Assembly: GCA_963971225.1 (NCBI GenBank) | Contig: OZ020270.1 | Location: 14,867,817 to 14,931,816, forward strand | From: Melieria omissa | Lineage: Eukaryota; Arthropoda; Insecta; Diptera; Ulidiidae | Reading direction: 5' to 3' | Length of the DNA stretch: 64,000 nt | Shown here: in pieces, positions 42,092 through 52,882 of the stretch | Numbering within the stretch: the stretch's first letter is position 1 | How the letters are laid out: every line of letters begins with the position of its first letter | Program-made: the position numbers and the translations under genes | The notes under the pieces: model-generated | Databases searched by the model: none | What the model was told of the DNA's origin: nothing | The model's input: only the letters and a program-made list of their open reading frames with translations

Positions 42092-43366
42092 AAGGGTGTG
42101 CACACCAAAATCGGGACACTTGTTTTCTGATATAAAATTAAAACGAAGTAGTCTAGAATTTTGTTTACAATTTATTTCTACTCTTCGGTCTTTAAGGTAT
42201 GATAAAGTCCAGATTAATTTCTATATTTTTCCTCCGTATGCCACCAACCACACTTTTCGTCGGAGTCCTGCCATAAATTTTTGCACGAAAAATTCGTCCA
42301 CTTTTTTAGAACCCCACAACCACTTCATCCGGGACTCTTCTTCTGTCGATACCCTCGCATCACTCTTCTTTACAATGCCTATAACTATCGACCACTAGTT
42401 TTCGATAGGGCGGAATTCCGGGCTGTAAGGCGGATCACACTCGCGCTGTACATATTCCATCCCGTATGGAGAATATTTTCTTCATACCTCTACAGAGTTT
42501 CCCTGGAGTAGTGGCAAATAGCCAAGTCAGGCCAAAACAACGGTTTTGATGTGTGGCGACGAATGAGAGGCAGCAGTCTCTTTACAAAGCATTCTTCCCG
42601 GTAAATATTGACATTCATTGTACCGACTGTTACAAAAGGGTTTGTTTTAACACCGCACGAACAGATGGCTTGCCAAACCATGGTCTTCTTTGGGAATTTC
42701 GCCCTTGATTTCACCTTGTATTCATCAGCAACATATTGGCGATTCGTGGCTGTGTAGAAATCTTGCCCAGCTAAAAATGTAAAGTTATTGAAGCAGTATG
42801 TTTCATCACCCGTGATCACACTACTGAATTTCGTTAGCAAATTTTCGAACAAGTTACGACAACGGTGCTACACGGTGAGATTTCGTTCCGCGTCCCGATC
42901 TGGTACTCCTTGAGCCTTGTGACTTTTCAAGCTTGCTCACCTCTTGGCTTTCTGGACGAACGATGACGATTTCTCCACGATTTAAGCCACCGAACGACTT
43001 GACATTCGCGGATTTTTTTTAAATGCGGCAATCGTGCATCCAACATTCTTCTGGCCAAGGTCACCACCACTACCCGCCTTACGATCAACCCTCAGCCTTT
43101 CATAAATTTAGTCCAAAATTTAGCTTTTTTGTGATTCGGCGTATACTGAGGTTGGGATCCGTAGTGTGTTCGTGCAAGATGAGTTTTCTACGTTCGTATT
43201 CGTTTGCCATTTTCTTACTAATAAAACGGGTTTTACAAATTGTTTTTAATTGAATATTGAAAACCAAGTAATGGAGTACTTACGTCTAAAATTTTACTTT
43301 TTAAAGAGTTTTATTTTAAAAGATACAAGGGTTTTAAAGTGTCCCGATTTTGGTGTGCACACCCTT
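42092..43366 (-). mobile_element. Tc1/mariner-superfamily transposon (1275 bp)
   Basis: Near-perfect terminal inverted repeats AAGGGTGTGCACACCAAAAT plus CGGGACACTT at 42092 and the complement ending 43366, with TA on both sides (42090-42091, 43367-43368). One minus-strand transposase gene, broken. Confidence 0.92.
42240..42852 (-). pseudogene. Tc1/mariner-superfamily transposase fragment
   Basis: From about 42852: VITGDETYCFNNFTFLAGQD (first catalytic Asp, TGDET), VKSRAKFPKKTMVWQAICSC, then FWPDLAICHYSRETL (second Asp). After a frameshift near 42490 the third acidic residue appears in PPYSPEFRPIEN at about 42400, followed by an in-frame TAG. The FWPDLA/RPIE pattern recalls rosa-like or related families, from memory. 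The N-terminal HTH (43250-42860) is in broken frames. Confidence 0.8.
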
Positions 43367-43368
43367 TA

Positions 43369-43904
43369 TTATGTCTTCACTTTACGATGCACTACTTTAT
43401 ACAAACAAACACGCACTGTTGCCCAAATTATTTTAAGTGAAGGCAGGATCAATTTTGCGTTCAAAATATGTTTCAAAATAACGGTATCTATATTCGTTTG
43501 TATGTTATGGTCGTTTGAAAATATGCCTATCGTGCGTTGCCATATGGCAACACTGGGCTAATTCGGGTTAAATAAAAAATTCACATTTTTTCACAAAAAT
43601 CTATTTTATCTAATTTCTTCTTAACACTCAATTACGATTGCAATTATATTCAAAATGGGAAGGTTAATGGGGTTTCAACAATACATTTTGATTTTTGCTT
43701 TGTAGAAACCCAAAAGTTGACAACGTTACAAATCCGATCGTATTGGGGACGCCCTCCGGTGGTGAATTTCTGAACCTTAATTAATTTTGAATTTTTTGTA
43801 CTTAAGAATGTTGGCCATCGCTGAATAAATCATTGAAATCGGTTCAGTTGTTTCCGAGATACGATGTTTTCTCGCTTACTTAACTACTACCACAGAATCA
43901 ACAG
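43369..43904. other. Intergenic, no gene seen
   Basis: AT-rich sequence between two TA-flanked elements. No ORF, repeat or RNA gene that I can support. Confidence 0.4.
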
Positions 43905-43906
43905 TA

Positions 43907-44477
43907 CACCTAAGTCTGTTTTTACACGGTAGATTGGTTCCAGAAGAAGCCGTGTAAAAAAAAACCGTGTAAAAAAAGACATTGATCGTATACAAAAATG
44001 GGTGATTTGTTCCTAATCTCTAAAACCTATTAAAATTTCTTTGCCAAACACGTCTTATTGCATTGACAGTTCACAAAATATTAACACGTTTCAATTGCTC
44101 TGACCAGTAAATTTTATTGTATGCACATAAAGGGAATTCCCCTAAATTAGTGCTATTCACATTTGCTTTTGACCAGTAAAAATTGCTTGTACGCGCTAAA
44201 AGGGAATTCACTTAAATCTTTAAGCTAGTGTTCGCAAACTATCGATAGCACTATCGATACTATCGATGGTTTCAGACTTTTTTCTTTCATAAATACTTTT
44301 TTGTGATATGAACATACTTCGCAAAAATTAAATTTGACAAAAAAAATTTAAGTACATAAAATTTCAAATCGTGCTAAATGGAATAAAATCGTGTAAAAAA
44401 ATTAAAAATATTCAATTTTCAAACCGTGTTATATCAAAACCGTGTAAAAAAAGACCGTGTAAAAACAGACTTAGGTG
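43907..44477. mobile_element. MITE with mariner-type ends (571 bp)
   Basis: Inverted ends CACCTAAGTCTGTTTTTACA(CGG) at 43907 and the complement ending 44477, flanked by TA (43905-43906, 44478-44479). Subterminal ACCGTGTAAAAA units are repeated next to both ends. No ORF. A cluster of TATCGATA motifs lies inside. Confidence 0.88.
44240..44268. promoter_or_regulatory. Cluster of TATCGATA (DRE-like) motifs
   Basis: TATCGATA at 44240-44247 and 44252-44259 and TATCGATG at 44261-44268. TATCGATA is the Drosophila DREF/BEAF-32 target motif. Three within 29 bp inside a MITE is unlikely by chance in this AT-rich context, but binding is not shown. Confidence 0.5.
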
Positions 44478-44599
44478 TATACAGAAGGCGCATCTGAAAT
44501 AATTTTGCGATTTCATTTCAGACGCGGGCGGGAAGCAACAAAGGTGAGGAAAATGCAAAGAGAACCGAGAGAGTAAGCGCGAATTGATGTACACGCATA

Positions 44600-45318
44600 C
44601 AGGGTTACCGTTGTGCGACTTTAGTTGCATTTTGCAACCTTTTTGACGCTCTGAGACTTTTTGTGCAACTTTTTCATAATTATCTAATTTTGCAACTTTT
44701 TCCATCTTTGCGCGACTTTTTTCCCCCTTTTTTGCATACAGTAGGAAGCTTAACATAAAGAATATTTTAAATGAACCTTTGTACCTTAATTTATATAAGC
44801 TAGCAGCGCATGTATTAACTCTACCTCACAGTAGTGCGTGTGCGGAAAGAATTTTTTCAAAATTAGGATTCATGAAAAATAAATTAGCCAATAGGTTAAG
44901 AATAGAAACTTGTGACTCAATGCTATCAGCACTAAATTTGTTAGATACCGAAATAGAAGACTGGATGCCAAGTGATGAACTTGTGCGAAAATACGGAGAA
45001 GTTAAAAAAATAAAATTTAAAATGTAAATTTGCTAGATACCGAAATAGAAGACTGGATTAACTTTTGAAAAAGTACAGAGTTACAAAAAATAAAATTGAA
45101 AATGTAAAATAATTACACAAAAGTGTATATAAACACTTTTTGAATCATTATTTCTAAGTTATTTATATCGTTGAAATGTTAATTTGAATTGTTAGTTGTG
45201 TTTTTCCGTAATAAAAAAGTGTGCCCCTTTTTTTTGAAAAAACGACTTTTTTGTGCGACTTTTTTTTTTTAAAACGACCTTTTGTGCGACTTTCTCAAAA
45301 TTCTCAACGGTAACCCTG
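44600..45318 (+). mobile_element. hAT deletion derivative (719 bp) with 8-bp TSD
   Basis: Inverted ends CAGGGTTACCGTTG at 44600 and CAACGGTAACCCTG at 45318, flanked by the exact 8-bp duplication CACGCATA (44592-44599, 45319-45326). Subterminal TGTGCGACTTTT units recur several times at both ends. Only the C-terminal transposase segment remains. Confidence 0.92.
44779..45027 (+). pseudogene. hAT transposase C-terminal dimerisation fragment
   Basis: 82 residues with the hAT C-terminal pattern (YKLAAHVLTLPHSSACAERI, FSKLGFMKNKLANRL), including the Glu of CAERIFS that corresponds to the third catalytic residue. BED finger and catalytic aspartates are missing. The 3' end is partly duplicated in tandem: TAGATACCGAAATAGAAGAC occurs at about 44942 and again at 45034. 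Confidence 0.85.
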
Positions 45319-45326
45319 CACGCATA

Positions 45327-46261
45327 GATTCGATAGTTTTGGGCTTTATTCTCATTTCGACAACAACACGCAATGTTATTGCTTTCCGCAGCAAGCCAGC
45401 TTGGCCTTGCTCGTGCATATTGAAATGGTTGTTGATTTGGCAAATCAATCGCCAAGGCAAGTTCAATAGGTAGTTGCAGCACCAGAACTAATTAAACTTT
45501 TTTCTTTGATAATTAGCACACTTACTTTCTTAATGCGTCTTGGTTGTTCCAATATTTTTACACATATATTTATTTTCATTGCAGCTATTTGTACTTTTTA
45601 CAACTTCTATTTTACAAGCAGACGAAAAAGAACTAATAAAATTCATTGAATTTTGTTTTTTCCGTAGTGCTACCACCTTATGCGCCTTGGCGATCGCTCA
45701 ATCAATTTTTCTATGCAAACTTTTCCTGTCCACTTCTTGTTCTTGTTTGTAAAAAACCAAGCGGAGAGCAAGCACGAGCCACCACCAACATGCAAGCGGC
45801 ACACCGCTTTGTTGCCCAACAAGAACAACCACAGTGTGTGGTGCGCCACTGTTCCATACACCGCTCTCACAGCTTCTCAGTTTACGCTCTCGCGCTCTAT
45901 GCGTTCTCGTCCCCTTTACTGCTTCCCCCCGCATCTACAAACGGGTCCTACCGCTGGAACCCGCAAAGAAAATTTTCTTTACACCAGATGTGCATTCTGT
46001 ATATTGTTTGTTCTGTGCTACTATATTTGCAAGTGGGGAGCCAATTGCATAGAAAATGGCCAGTTTTTTATGGCAGCCCCCTTAAGACTTGGAGATAGCG
46101 GATAGGTAGGTAGGAAGGGATATCGGAAATGGATATCGGTCATACATTTGACACGTCTGGGGGCAACTGGGAGCAGTGGGATCCTGTTTTATAAAAACGA
46201 CCATTTTGTATGGGAGCCCCATCAATGGTTGGAGATAGGGTATAAATATGTTTGAAAGAAA
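45327..46261. other. Region without recognised genes
   Basis: A plus-strand frame at 45646-46098 is open for 150 codons but has no recognisable domain, and competing frames are equally open; I treat it as chance. Two diverged copies of a segment containing CAGCCCCCTTAAGACTTGGA / GAGCCCCATCAATGGTTGGA lie about 140 bp apart at 46074-46240. Confidence 0.35.
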
Positions 46262-46357
46262 TGTTTTCATTTCATTTTTTTTCATTTCATTTATTCATTT
46301 AAACAGTCATTGCACAATTAAGAATTCATCTTTTATAGTGCTTTACAACGACTTATA

Positions 46358-47303
46358 CATTGTGACCGAAAAGTTTCCGGAAATTCTCATTTAAAATTCG
46401 CGCGCTGTATATTTTTCGATATTTTAAGTTTCTGTAGGTTGGTAGCACTGTCCTTAATTACTATGCCAAAAATGAGCGCGATCTGTCAGACAGTTTGTTT
46501 ACGGCAGCTGTTGAAACCAGTTCACCTCAGTAGTGCGTTGCGATTTTGTTGAGAATTTTCTTCAAAATGAGTACCGTGAACAGGTCTCTTTGGACGTGCT
46601 TGATCGTGCCAATTCCGATCCAACTTTCATGGAACGCATCATAACTGGTGACGAGACATGGGTCTACGAGTACGACATGCAAACAAGCCAACAATCATCG
46701 GAATGGAGAGGAAAAGACGAGCCGAAACCGAAAAAACCACGCCAAAGTCACTCGAAAATCAAGGTAATGCTGATTGTTTTCTTCGATATTCGTGGTGCGG
46801 TGCATCATGAATTCGTCGCTGAAGGACAAACAGTCGGTAAAGACTATTATTTGACTGTTTTAAGACGTTTGCGTGAAAATATCCGCCGTAAACGGCCTCA
46901 ATTGTGGAAGGATAATTCATGGATTTTTCATGACGATAATGCTCCCTCGCACCGAGCCAACTTTATCAACGATTTTAAGGCCAAACATTCAATAAATACC
47001 ATCGAACAGCCACCGTATTCACCTGATCTTGCACCGTGTGACTTTTGCCTGTTTCCCAAACTCAAATTACCACTCAGAGGAACGCGTTTTGAATCCATAG
47101 AAGACGTAAAACAGAATTCGCAGAGGGAACTCAAAGCCATACCGGAAAGCGCCTATAAAAAATGTTTTGATGATTGGAAGAAACGTTGGCATATGTGTAT
47201 CGCTTCTAATGGAGCATATTTTGAAGGAGATAAAATAAATATTGATGAAGATTACGAATTTTGCGTTTTATTTAAAATTTCCGAAAACTTTTCGGTCACA
47301 AGG
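46358..47303 (+). mobile_element. Mariner transposon, 5'-deleted (946 bp)
   Basis: 28-bp inverted ends (CATTGTGACCGAAAAGTTTC at 46358; complement ends 47303) with TA on each side (46356-46357, 47304-47305). Intact mariners are about 1.3 kb, so roughly 350 bp is missing between the 5' UTR and the middle of the transposase. Inserted in the 3' part of the CR1/Jockey-like LINE. Confidence 0.92.
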
Positions 47304-47309
47304 TATTAA
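46533..47309 (+). CDS. Mariner transposase, catalytic domain without N-terminal HTH
   Basis: Open frame of 258 residues, with no ATG at its start (first possible codon GTG; first ATG 46567, out of the main frame or in a short overlap). DD34D catalytic set: ITGDETWVY (first Asp), FHDDNAPSHRANF (second), YSPDLAPCDF (third, Asp of PCD, 34 residues after the second). The linker WRGKDEPKPKKPRQSHSK is typical of mariners. The paired HTH domain is replaced by about 25 residues joined at a deletion point (VENFLQNEYREQVSLDVLDR). The remaining catalytic frame is open to its end. Confidence 0.88.
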   Translation: MRCDFVENFLQNEYREQVSLDVLDRANSDPTFMERIITGDETWVYEYDMQTSQQSSEWRGKDEPKPKKPRQSHSKIKVMLIVFFDIRGAVHHEFVAEGQTVGKDYYLTVLRRLRENIRRKRPQLWKDNSWIFHDDNAPSHRANFINDFKAKHSINTIEQPPYSPDLAPCDFCLFPKLKLPLRGTRFESIEDVKQNSQRELKAIPESAYKKCFDDWKKRWHMCIASNGAYFEGDKINIDEDYEFCVLFKISENFSVTRY

Positions 47310-47472
47310 GATACGCAATGGTAGCTAATAGTATATACCTATAGACTACTACAATTTTTGTTTACAAAATAACAAGAAATGAAAAGAAAATTTTGAAGGG
47401 AAGAAAGATAGGAAGAAAAAGAGAGGAGGGAGCCATAGGATAGAATAACAGAGAGAGGACATGAGTCTTAAT

Positions 47473-49062
47473 CTACATGGTATAAATATTATAAACCGCC
47501 CGCTTGAATCGTCGTAAATTAGATTCGGCCTTTAAGTTATTCGGCAACGAGTTCCATAATTGAACAGCTCTAACGAAGAACATTCTTGATGAAGTGACAA
47601 AATTTGTACGTGGCACTATAAAGTTGCATGTACGACTAGATTGTGCACAGCTCAGTTTTGGGAAAAGATAGCTTGGACAACGAGTATGAATTAGTTTATG
47701 CAAGAGTAGTAAGGAGGGACGATTAAAGAACGAGTATATACTGCAATCCAGTATATTTATGGAGAATTTAGAGATGGAGTCAAACTTTCTTTTGGAGTAT
47801 ACATATCGAGCTGCATTATTGACTACTAGTTGCAACTTTCGCAGAGACGCACTATCAGGGTGACCATATATTAATTCCTGGTACGATATTATTGGCTTTA
47901 TCAGGCTTTTGACAAGTTTGAGTATAATAAAACTTTGTTTGAGGAATAAAACTAGCAGTTTTCCTAAGTTGCCTAAGTACATTATACATCTTGCTGACCG
48001 AACAATTAACGTGATCAACGCATGTCAAGGTTGAGTTCAATTTATATCCAAGACTTGCAACGACCTTCGCATATTTCATAAAAGTACCATTTAATGTGAT
48101 GGGTGAGAAATTGTTTAAATCGTAAGGATAATGGGATATGGTAATTGCTTTAGTCTTGGATGCATTTAAATTAAGATTGTTATGTGTAGACCATGAAAAA
48201 ATAGAGCTTAAATCATCATTTGTTCTCTGTATTAAATCCTCCACAAGACCTATAGGTGCAGAGAGATAAATTTGCGCATCATCTGCGTATAGATGTATAG
48301 AAACGCTTTGGCAGCACTGAACCATGTCATTTATATAAATACTAAAGGAAACTTGACCAAGGATAGATCCCTGCGGCACGCCTGACGTAATCATTTTTTC
48401 ATTTTTCTGAATGCTTATCCTTCGAAACCACCCTCTGCCATCGGTTTGTAAGATAGCTTTCTATGAATTTGATTACATTACTACTAAAACCTAAGTATTT
48501 ATCAAGCTTTTGGAGAAGTATAGCGTGACTAACAGTGTCAAAGGCTTTTGAAAAGTCCAGCAAGGTAAGAATTGTGAGCTGCCCTATATCAAAAGACGGT
48601 CGGATATCCTCCATTATTTTAAGCATAGCAGTAGAGCAACTACGTCCCTTACGAAATCCGGATTGATTTTCAGTGAGTAAATTATTCTCATATATATGCT
48701 TCATCATTTGAGCTAAGATGTGCTTTTCAAGTACTTTGGATAAGGAGGGTAAAATACTGATGGTCTTGAGGTAAAGTGGGATTATTCTTCTTCGCAACGG
48801 GTACTATGTTTGCTATTTTCCAAACATCAGGGAATCTCAATGTTGTTAGGGAAGAATTGACGATATGTGTAAAAGACAAAATTATGTAAGGCAGAATCAA
48901 CTTTATAAATTTCAGGCTAACTTTATCCTCAGCTACTGCATTAGACTTAATGGAAAGAATATATTGCGTTACTTCTGACTCCGATGTATGTGAAAAATCA
49001 AATTTATTGGGCAAGTCACGCACTAATTTAGGATTAGGCTCAAAAGTACGATTTTGCTCCAA
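47473..49062 (-). pseudogene. CR1/Jockey-like reverse transcriptase
   Basis: Minus strand in several frames: RT entry region (YILSIKSNAVAEDKVSLKFI, VWKIANIVPVAKK) at 49062-48730; fingers/palm (ISILPSLSKVLEKHIL, NQSGFRKGRSCSTAML, LLDFSKAFDTVSH with the first catalytic Asp) at 48797-48399; SGVPQGSILGQVSFSIYIND and LYADDAQIYLS (catalytic YADD) at 48394-47860; thumb and C-terminal region (QELIYGHPDSASLRKLQLVV) to 47473. Frame changes near 48750, 48396 and 47950. Confidence 0.88.
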
Positions 49063-49498
49063 CGGCTTTAATAAAAGAACTCATTCATCACATCTATATC
49101 AATTTTACAATCATTTTTCAGTTGAGGCCTCACACTAAGGGACTTTAAGTTATTCCATAGCGTTTTAGAGGGAAGATGGGAATTAAGTTTAGATTGGAAA
49201 AACATCTCTTTAACCTTACGCATTATTGCAGTAGCTCTATTTTGCTTGTATTTGCATACTTCTCAGTTTTCATTTCTGTTACTGTTTTTTGCTGTTTTTT
49301 GTTAGTGATTTTAATTTTTTTTCGAGGGACGAATTTGTCAAAAAGATAGTTAACTAATTCTGTAAAATGACCGAGCTTTTCATTTACATCAACCAAGAAC
49401 CAGCACTTATTGCACAGGAGGGAATTAGCCTCACCTGCTAAAGCTTCTATGTTAATATTTCTATGATCTCTGTAGTAGAAAAAATCAGACGACTCACT

Positions 49499-49828
49499 TT
49501 ATAAAGTATTTAATTCAAAGTTAAAGGAAAGGAGAAGTAAATCATGATCACTAACACCACCGAGGGACAATTGTTCAAAATGTATCAGATTGGATAGATC
49601 AGACACGCATAACAAATCGAGCAAGCTTGGTCTACAGTGCGGACCGAAACGAGTTGGATAATTATTTATAATGTTTAAGCCAAGAGCAGACATATTATGA
49701 CGCAAATTCCTAGATCCCTCATTTTCAGTTATTAGGTCAATGTTGAAATCGCCACAAAGTAGTATATGTTCATAGCATGCACTTAGTTTCGACATTGTTG
49801 AGAAAAAATCGTCCAGATCAAAAGATTT
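49499..49828 (-). pseudogene. CR1/Jockey-like endonuclease, C-terminal part
   Basis: Contains ILLCGDFNIDL (the conserved GDFN of APE endonucleases), a middle segment ending in RPSLLDLLCVSDL and the final SLGGVSDHDLLLLSF (SDH motif). It is continuous with the segment at 51772-52185 when the inserted LINE and one target copy are removed. Confidence 0.88.
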
Positions 49829-49835
49829 GATTTGT

Positions 49836-51764
49836 CACTGCAATGCTCCAAACGAGGGTGGTGAGCGCGATGCTTGGTAACACCCACCTTACAAAATTTG
49901 TAAGCAGAGGCACACCACAAGGAGGGGTACTGTCGCCTATCCTGTGGGTTTGTGCCTTGGACAACATTTTAACGGAACTCAACCAGAGAGGGGTCAAAAC
50001 GGTTGCGTATGCTGACGACGTGGTTGTAATGGCATCGGGGATGTGCCCTGATGTGATTAGCGGAATCCTTCAGGGTGGTCTGGATAGGTTAAGCGCTTGG
50101 TGCACGGGACGTGGACTAAGCGTTAACCCTACCAAAACCGAACTGATGCTATTTACGAACCGTAACAAGATACCGACCTTTAGACGACCTCATCTCGAGG
50201 ACACAACGTTATCCCTTTCGTCTAGTGCCAGATACCTCGGGGTTATTCTGGACCCTAAACTGAACTGGAAGCTTAACGTTGAACAAAGAATACACAGAGC
50301 AGGGTTTGCGCTCTACTCCTGTAGGAAAATGATCGGAAGGAGGTGGGGCCTCCGACCAAGTTTAATGCTATGGATGTTCAAGATGGTTGTACGTCCAATA
50401 CTATCATACGGAGCTCTGGTCTGGTGGAAGGCCCTGAGGAGGGATTACAACATCACCAAGCTCGGTAGGCTACAAAGAACAGCTTGTGCTGGAACCACGG
50501 GAGCAATCAGATCCTGCCCTGCAGAGGCGTTGAATGTGCTGACGCACCTGCTCCCGATTGATATGCATATCATGAAAACCGCAACCCTTAGCGCTCTTAG
50601 GTTGAAAGAAACAGGTTGCTGGAAAGACAGACCTTACGGTCACGGTAGTCTATTATCACAAGGGCAAAGGTGCCTGACCACGACTACGGATTACACAACT
50701 CCCACCATTACTTTTGGGAAAAACTATGATATCCGTATCCCCTCCCGTCTGGAATGGAAGAGGGGAAACATCTTAAATAACTTAGGCACCACAATCTACA
50801 CTGACGGCTCTAAGATGGAATGTGGAGTAGGAGCAGGAGTCTTCTCCGAACATCTTAAGCTAAGTGTATCTTTCCGGCTCCCAAACACAGCAAGCGTTTT
50901 TCAGGCGGAAGTGCTTGCTATTAAGGAAGCATGCAGGATGGCACTGGTTGATACATCCTACAAAAGCCACATCACCATACTTTCCGACAGCCTATCCACG
51001 ATAAAGGCACTGAACTCGTCGATCCTATCGTCAAAACTAGTGGTGGAATGCAAGAAGATCCTTACAGAGCTAGCTCATCGGTTCAAAGTTACCCTGATAT
51101 GGGTGCCGGGCCACAATAACATTGACGGGAACGAGCGGGCCGATGAACTGGCTCGAAGAGGCTCCGCTCTTGATGAGAGTGAGGCGCTGACGGTTCTCGC
51201 CCCACTAGGCTCTATCAAGAGCGAGGTCTCCAAGGACTTCTTCGCCAAAGCCAACACTAGATGGCAGAGGATGGAATCCTGTAAAATCAGTAGATCACTA
51301 TGGCCAACATATGATAAGAAGAGAACCGCGGAGTTCTTAAACAAGGGCCGCCGGGACGTGGCGAGACTGACTGCAGTCATCACAGGTCACTGGCCCATTG
51401 GTGAGCACGCGGCTAAAATGGGGATTCCATTCAATATCAGCTGTCACAGCTGCGAAAACCCGAACGAGAAGGAAACCGTCCACCACTATCTTTGCGCCTG
51501 TCCGGCCTTGTCAAGAAGGAGATGGAAAACGATGGGAAAACCAACATTCCAGAATCTCGAAGAGATAGCGAACTGCACCATACACTCGCTACTCTCTTTC
51601 ATCAACCTCACGGATTGGATATAGGATATCCATCGTAGAGTCTAGAAGACATCAGTATACCATAAAGCACCTACCGGGAATAGTGGTAACAAAACGGCGC
51701 CAACGCGCTAATTGGATGTTCATGTTGGATGTAACATCGCCACTGGAACCAACCAACCAACCAA
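49836..51764 (+). mobile_element. I/LOA-like LINE, 5'-truncated
   Basis: A 1929-bp plus-strand insertion flanked by the 7-bp duplication GATTTGT (49829-49835, 51765-51771). The 3' end is GCCACTGGAACCAACCAACC plus further AACC units. It carries RT and RNase H in one open frame; the endonuclease and ORF1 are lost by 5' truncation. The tail matches that of the SINE at 10617-11015. Confidence 0.9.
49843..51624 (+). CDS. LINE reverse transcriptase-RNase H (593 aa), 5'-truncated
   Basis: Starts within the RT: GTPQGGVLSPILWVCALDNI (residues about 24-43), AYADDVVVMASG (about 56, catalytic ADD), GRGLSVNPTKTELMLF, SARYLGVILDPKLNW. The thumb region is followed by a type I RNase H at about 325-455: TIYTDGSKMECGVGAGVF (Asp), AEVLAIKEACRMAL (Glu), ILSDSLSTIKAL (Asp), WVPGHNNIDGNERADELARR (His/Asp). 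The C-terminus has a Cys/His motif (CHSCENPNEKETVHHYLCAC). RNase H after RT is a feature of the I, LOA and R1 groups. No stop or frameshift, so the truncation is recent. Confidence 0.88.
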   Translation: MLQTRVVSAMLGNTHLTKFVSRGTPQGGVLSPILWVCALDNILTELNQRGVKTVAYADDVVVMASGMCPDVISGILQGGLDRLSAWCTGRGLSVNPTKTELMLFTNRNKIPTFRRPHLEDTTLSLSSSARYLGVILDPKLNWKLNVEQRIHRAGFALYSCRKMIGRRWGLRPSLMLWMFKMVVRPILSYGALVWWKALRRDYNITKLGRLQRTACAGTTGAIRSCPAEALNVLTHLLPIDMHIMKTATLSALRLKETGCWKDRPYGHGSLLSQGQRCLTTTTDYTTPTITFGKNYDIRIPSRLEWKRGNILNNLGTTIYTDGSKMECGVGAGVFSEHLKLSVSFRLPNTASVFQAEVLAIKEACRMALVDTSYKSHITILSDSLSTIKALNSSILSSKLVVECKKILTELAHRFKVTLIWVPGHNNIDGNERADELARRGSALDESEALTVLAPLGSIKSEVSKDFFAKANTRWQRMESCKISRSLWPTYDKKRTAEFLNKGRRDVARLTAVITGHWPIGEHAAKMGIPFNISCHSCENPNEKETVHHYLCACPALSRRRWKTMGKPTFQNLEEIANCTIHSLLSFINLTDWI

Positions 51765-51771
51765 GATTTGT

Positions 51772-52185
51772 TGGGATTATAAACGCACACTACTAAACAC
51801 CGGTATCGAAAAATTCAACCATCAAAAACTCAACTTGGTTAAGATGATCAGAACGGCAAATTATCTTATGTTGCAAACAGCTCTTATAATAGATTGCTAT
51901 GCCACCTCCTCGCTTGTAATTTTTTCTATCATTTCTAACCACAGAGTAATCGCACAATGGATAACAAGAGTCGTCGATATCACTTTTGAACCACGTCTCA
52001 GTCATGCAAACCACATCAATGTTCGCAGTCTCGAAAATGTAATTGAAGTAATCTAATTTTGAATAGTTTAAGCTGCGCGCATTGATGTGGCATAACTGAA
52101 ACCCCGGATGTAAGTCACTTGCCGATTTCAAAATTGTTTTTAAATTGGTGTCGTTAGAGCTGTCGGCCAGTTCATACTCCACCAT
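51772..52185 (-). pseudogene. CR1/Jockey-like endonuclease, N-terminal part
   Basis: Begins near 52185. The endonuclease entry FQLCHINARSLNYSKLDYF and DVVCMTETWFKSDIDDS (catalytic Glu of TETW) are clear, followed by the YKRGGGIAIYY strand region. A frame change lies just before the LINE insertion (after FFDTGV). It continues at 49828. Confidence 0.88.
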
Positions 52186-52506
52186 GGAATTGTTGTCGCT
52201 TCAAGTAGGCAGCTTTCGGATATTCAATACACACGATCAGAAAAATACAGGTGCAAGTAAAAGTGAAATAAGTTAAATATACATTAAATAAAAAATCAAT
52301 AGTATAAGAGCAAGGAAATACGAACGAATTATGAGAGAAAGGAAATACGAAATGATTGAGATGCTTAGACAAATGGAGAAAAATGAAAGAGGTGACTTAA
52401 ATACTAAGCTTAAGGCATACATGTAATAGAAAAGAACACAGCAGCGTAAAGAGCACACAAAATACATTCTAATCACGCTTTACTCCTTTGTTCGTGCTGA
52501 CTCTTC

Positions 52507-52882
52507 ATTTGGATTCAAACGCACAAAGGTTTTTCCACCGTATTGGGAACGCAGATAACTGCAGTCTCTTCAGTTGCGATGCATAAAACATCAGCTCACG
52601 CATTGTTTTAGTAAGGCTCTCGTGTATGTAGATTTTTCCGTCGCCTGGTAGATCAATATCAGCAAGTGTGAGAGATCTTTTTTGATGTTTACAGAAGTTA
52701 GCGATGGATTTAAACAGCCGATTGCGCTCAAATGCCGACGTAAACTTTACAACAACAGGCGCTTGCTGTTTGTCCTTCGCGCAGCGAAGCCGAAATGCAC
52801 CACGTATGGGCGGAGGCTCGTGCTGAGTTGCATTGCAAATTTTAGCAAAAACATCAGGCAGGTTCTCATTGTCCGCAAGAGG
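52507..52882 (-). pseudogene. CR1/Jockey-like ORF1 C-terminus
   Basis: An open minus-strand frame without a start, ending at the stop at 52507-52509. It contains VVVKFTSAFERNRLFKSIAN, a lysine-rich turn, then DIDLPGDGKIYIHESLTKTM and RELMFYASQLKRL. The pattern (beta strand, basic helix, I-Y-I-H-E-S-L-T) is that of the C-terminal nucleic-acid-binding region of CR1/Rex-type ORF1 proteins. The 5' side stops abruptly where the R1 element begins. Confidence 0.7.

Larger units (their letters stand above)
46262..52882 (-). mobile_element. CR1/Jockey-superfamily LINE, decayed and twice interrupted
   Basis: Minus-strand LINE. ORF1 C-terminus (52882-52507), ORF2 endonuclease and RT (52185-47473) and a 3' end made of AAATG-type repeats (46300-46262). 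A mariner (46358-47303) sits in its 3' UTR and an I/LOA-like LINE (49836-51764) in its endonuclease. The endonuclease reading is continuous across the latter when one copy of GATTTGT is removed. The 5' end is cut by the R1 element at about 52883. Confidence 0.85.

Noticed and set aside
45646..46105. Two overlapping plus ORFs of 150 and 141 codons
   Set aside because: Two frames equally open over the same bases and no homology signal; likely chance.
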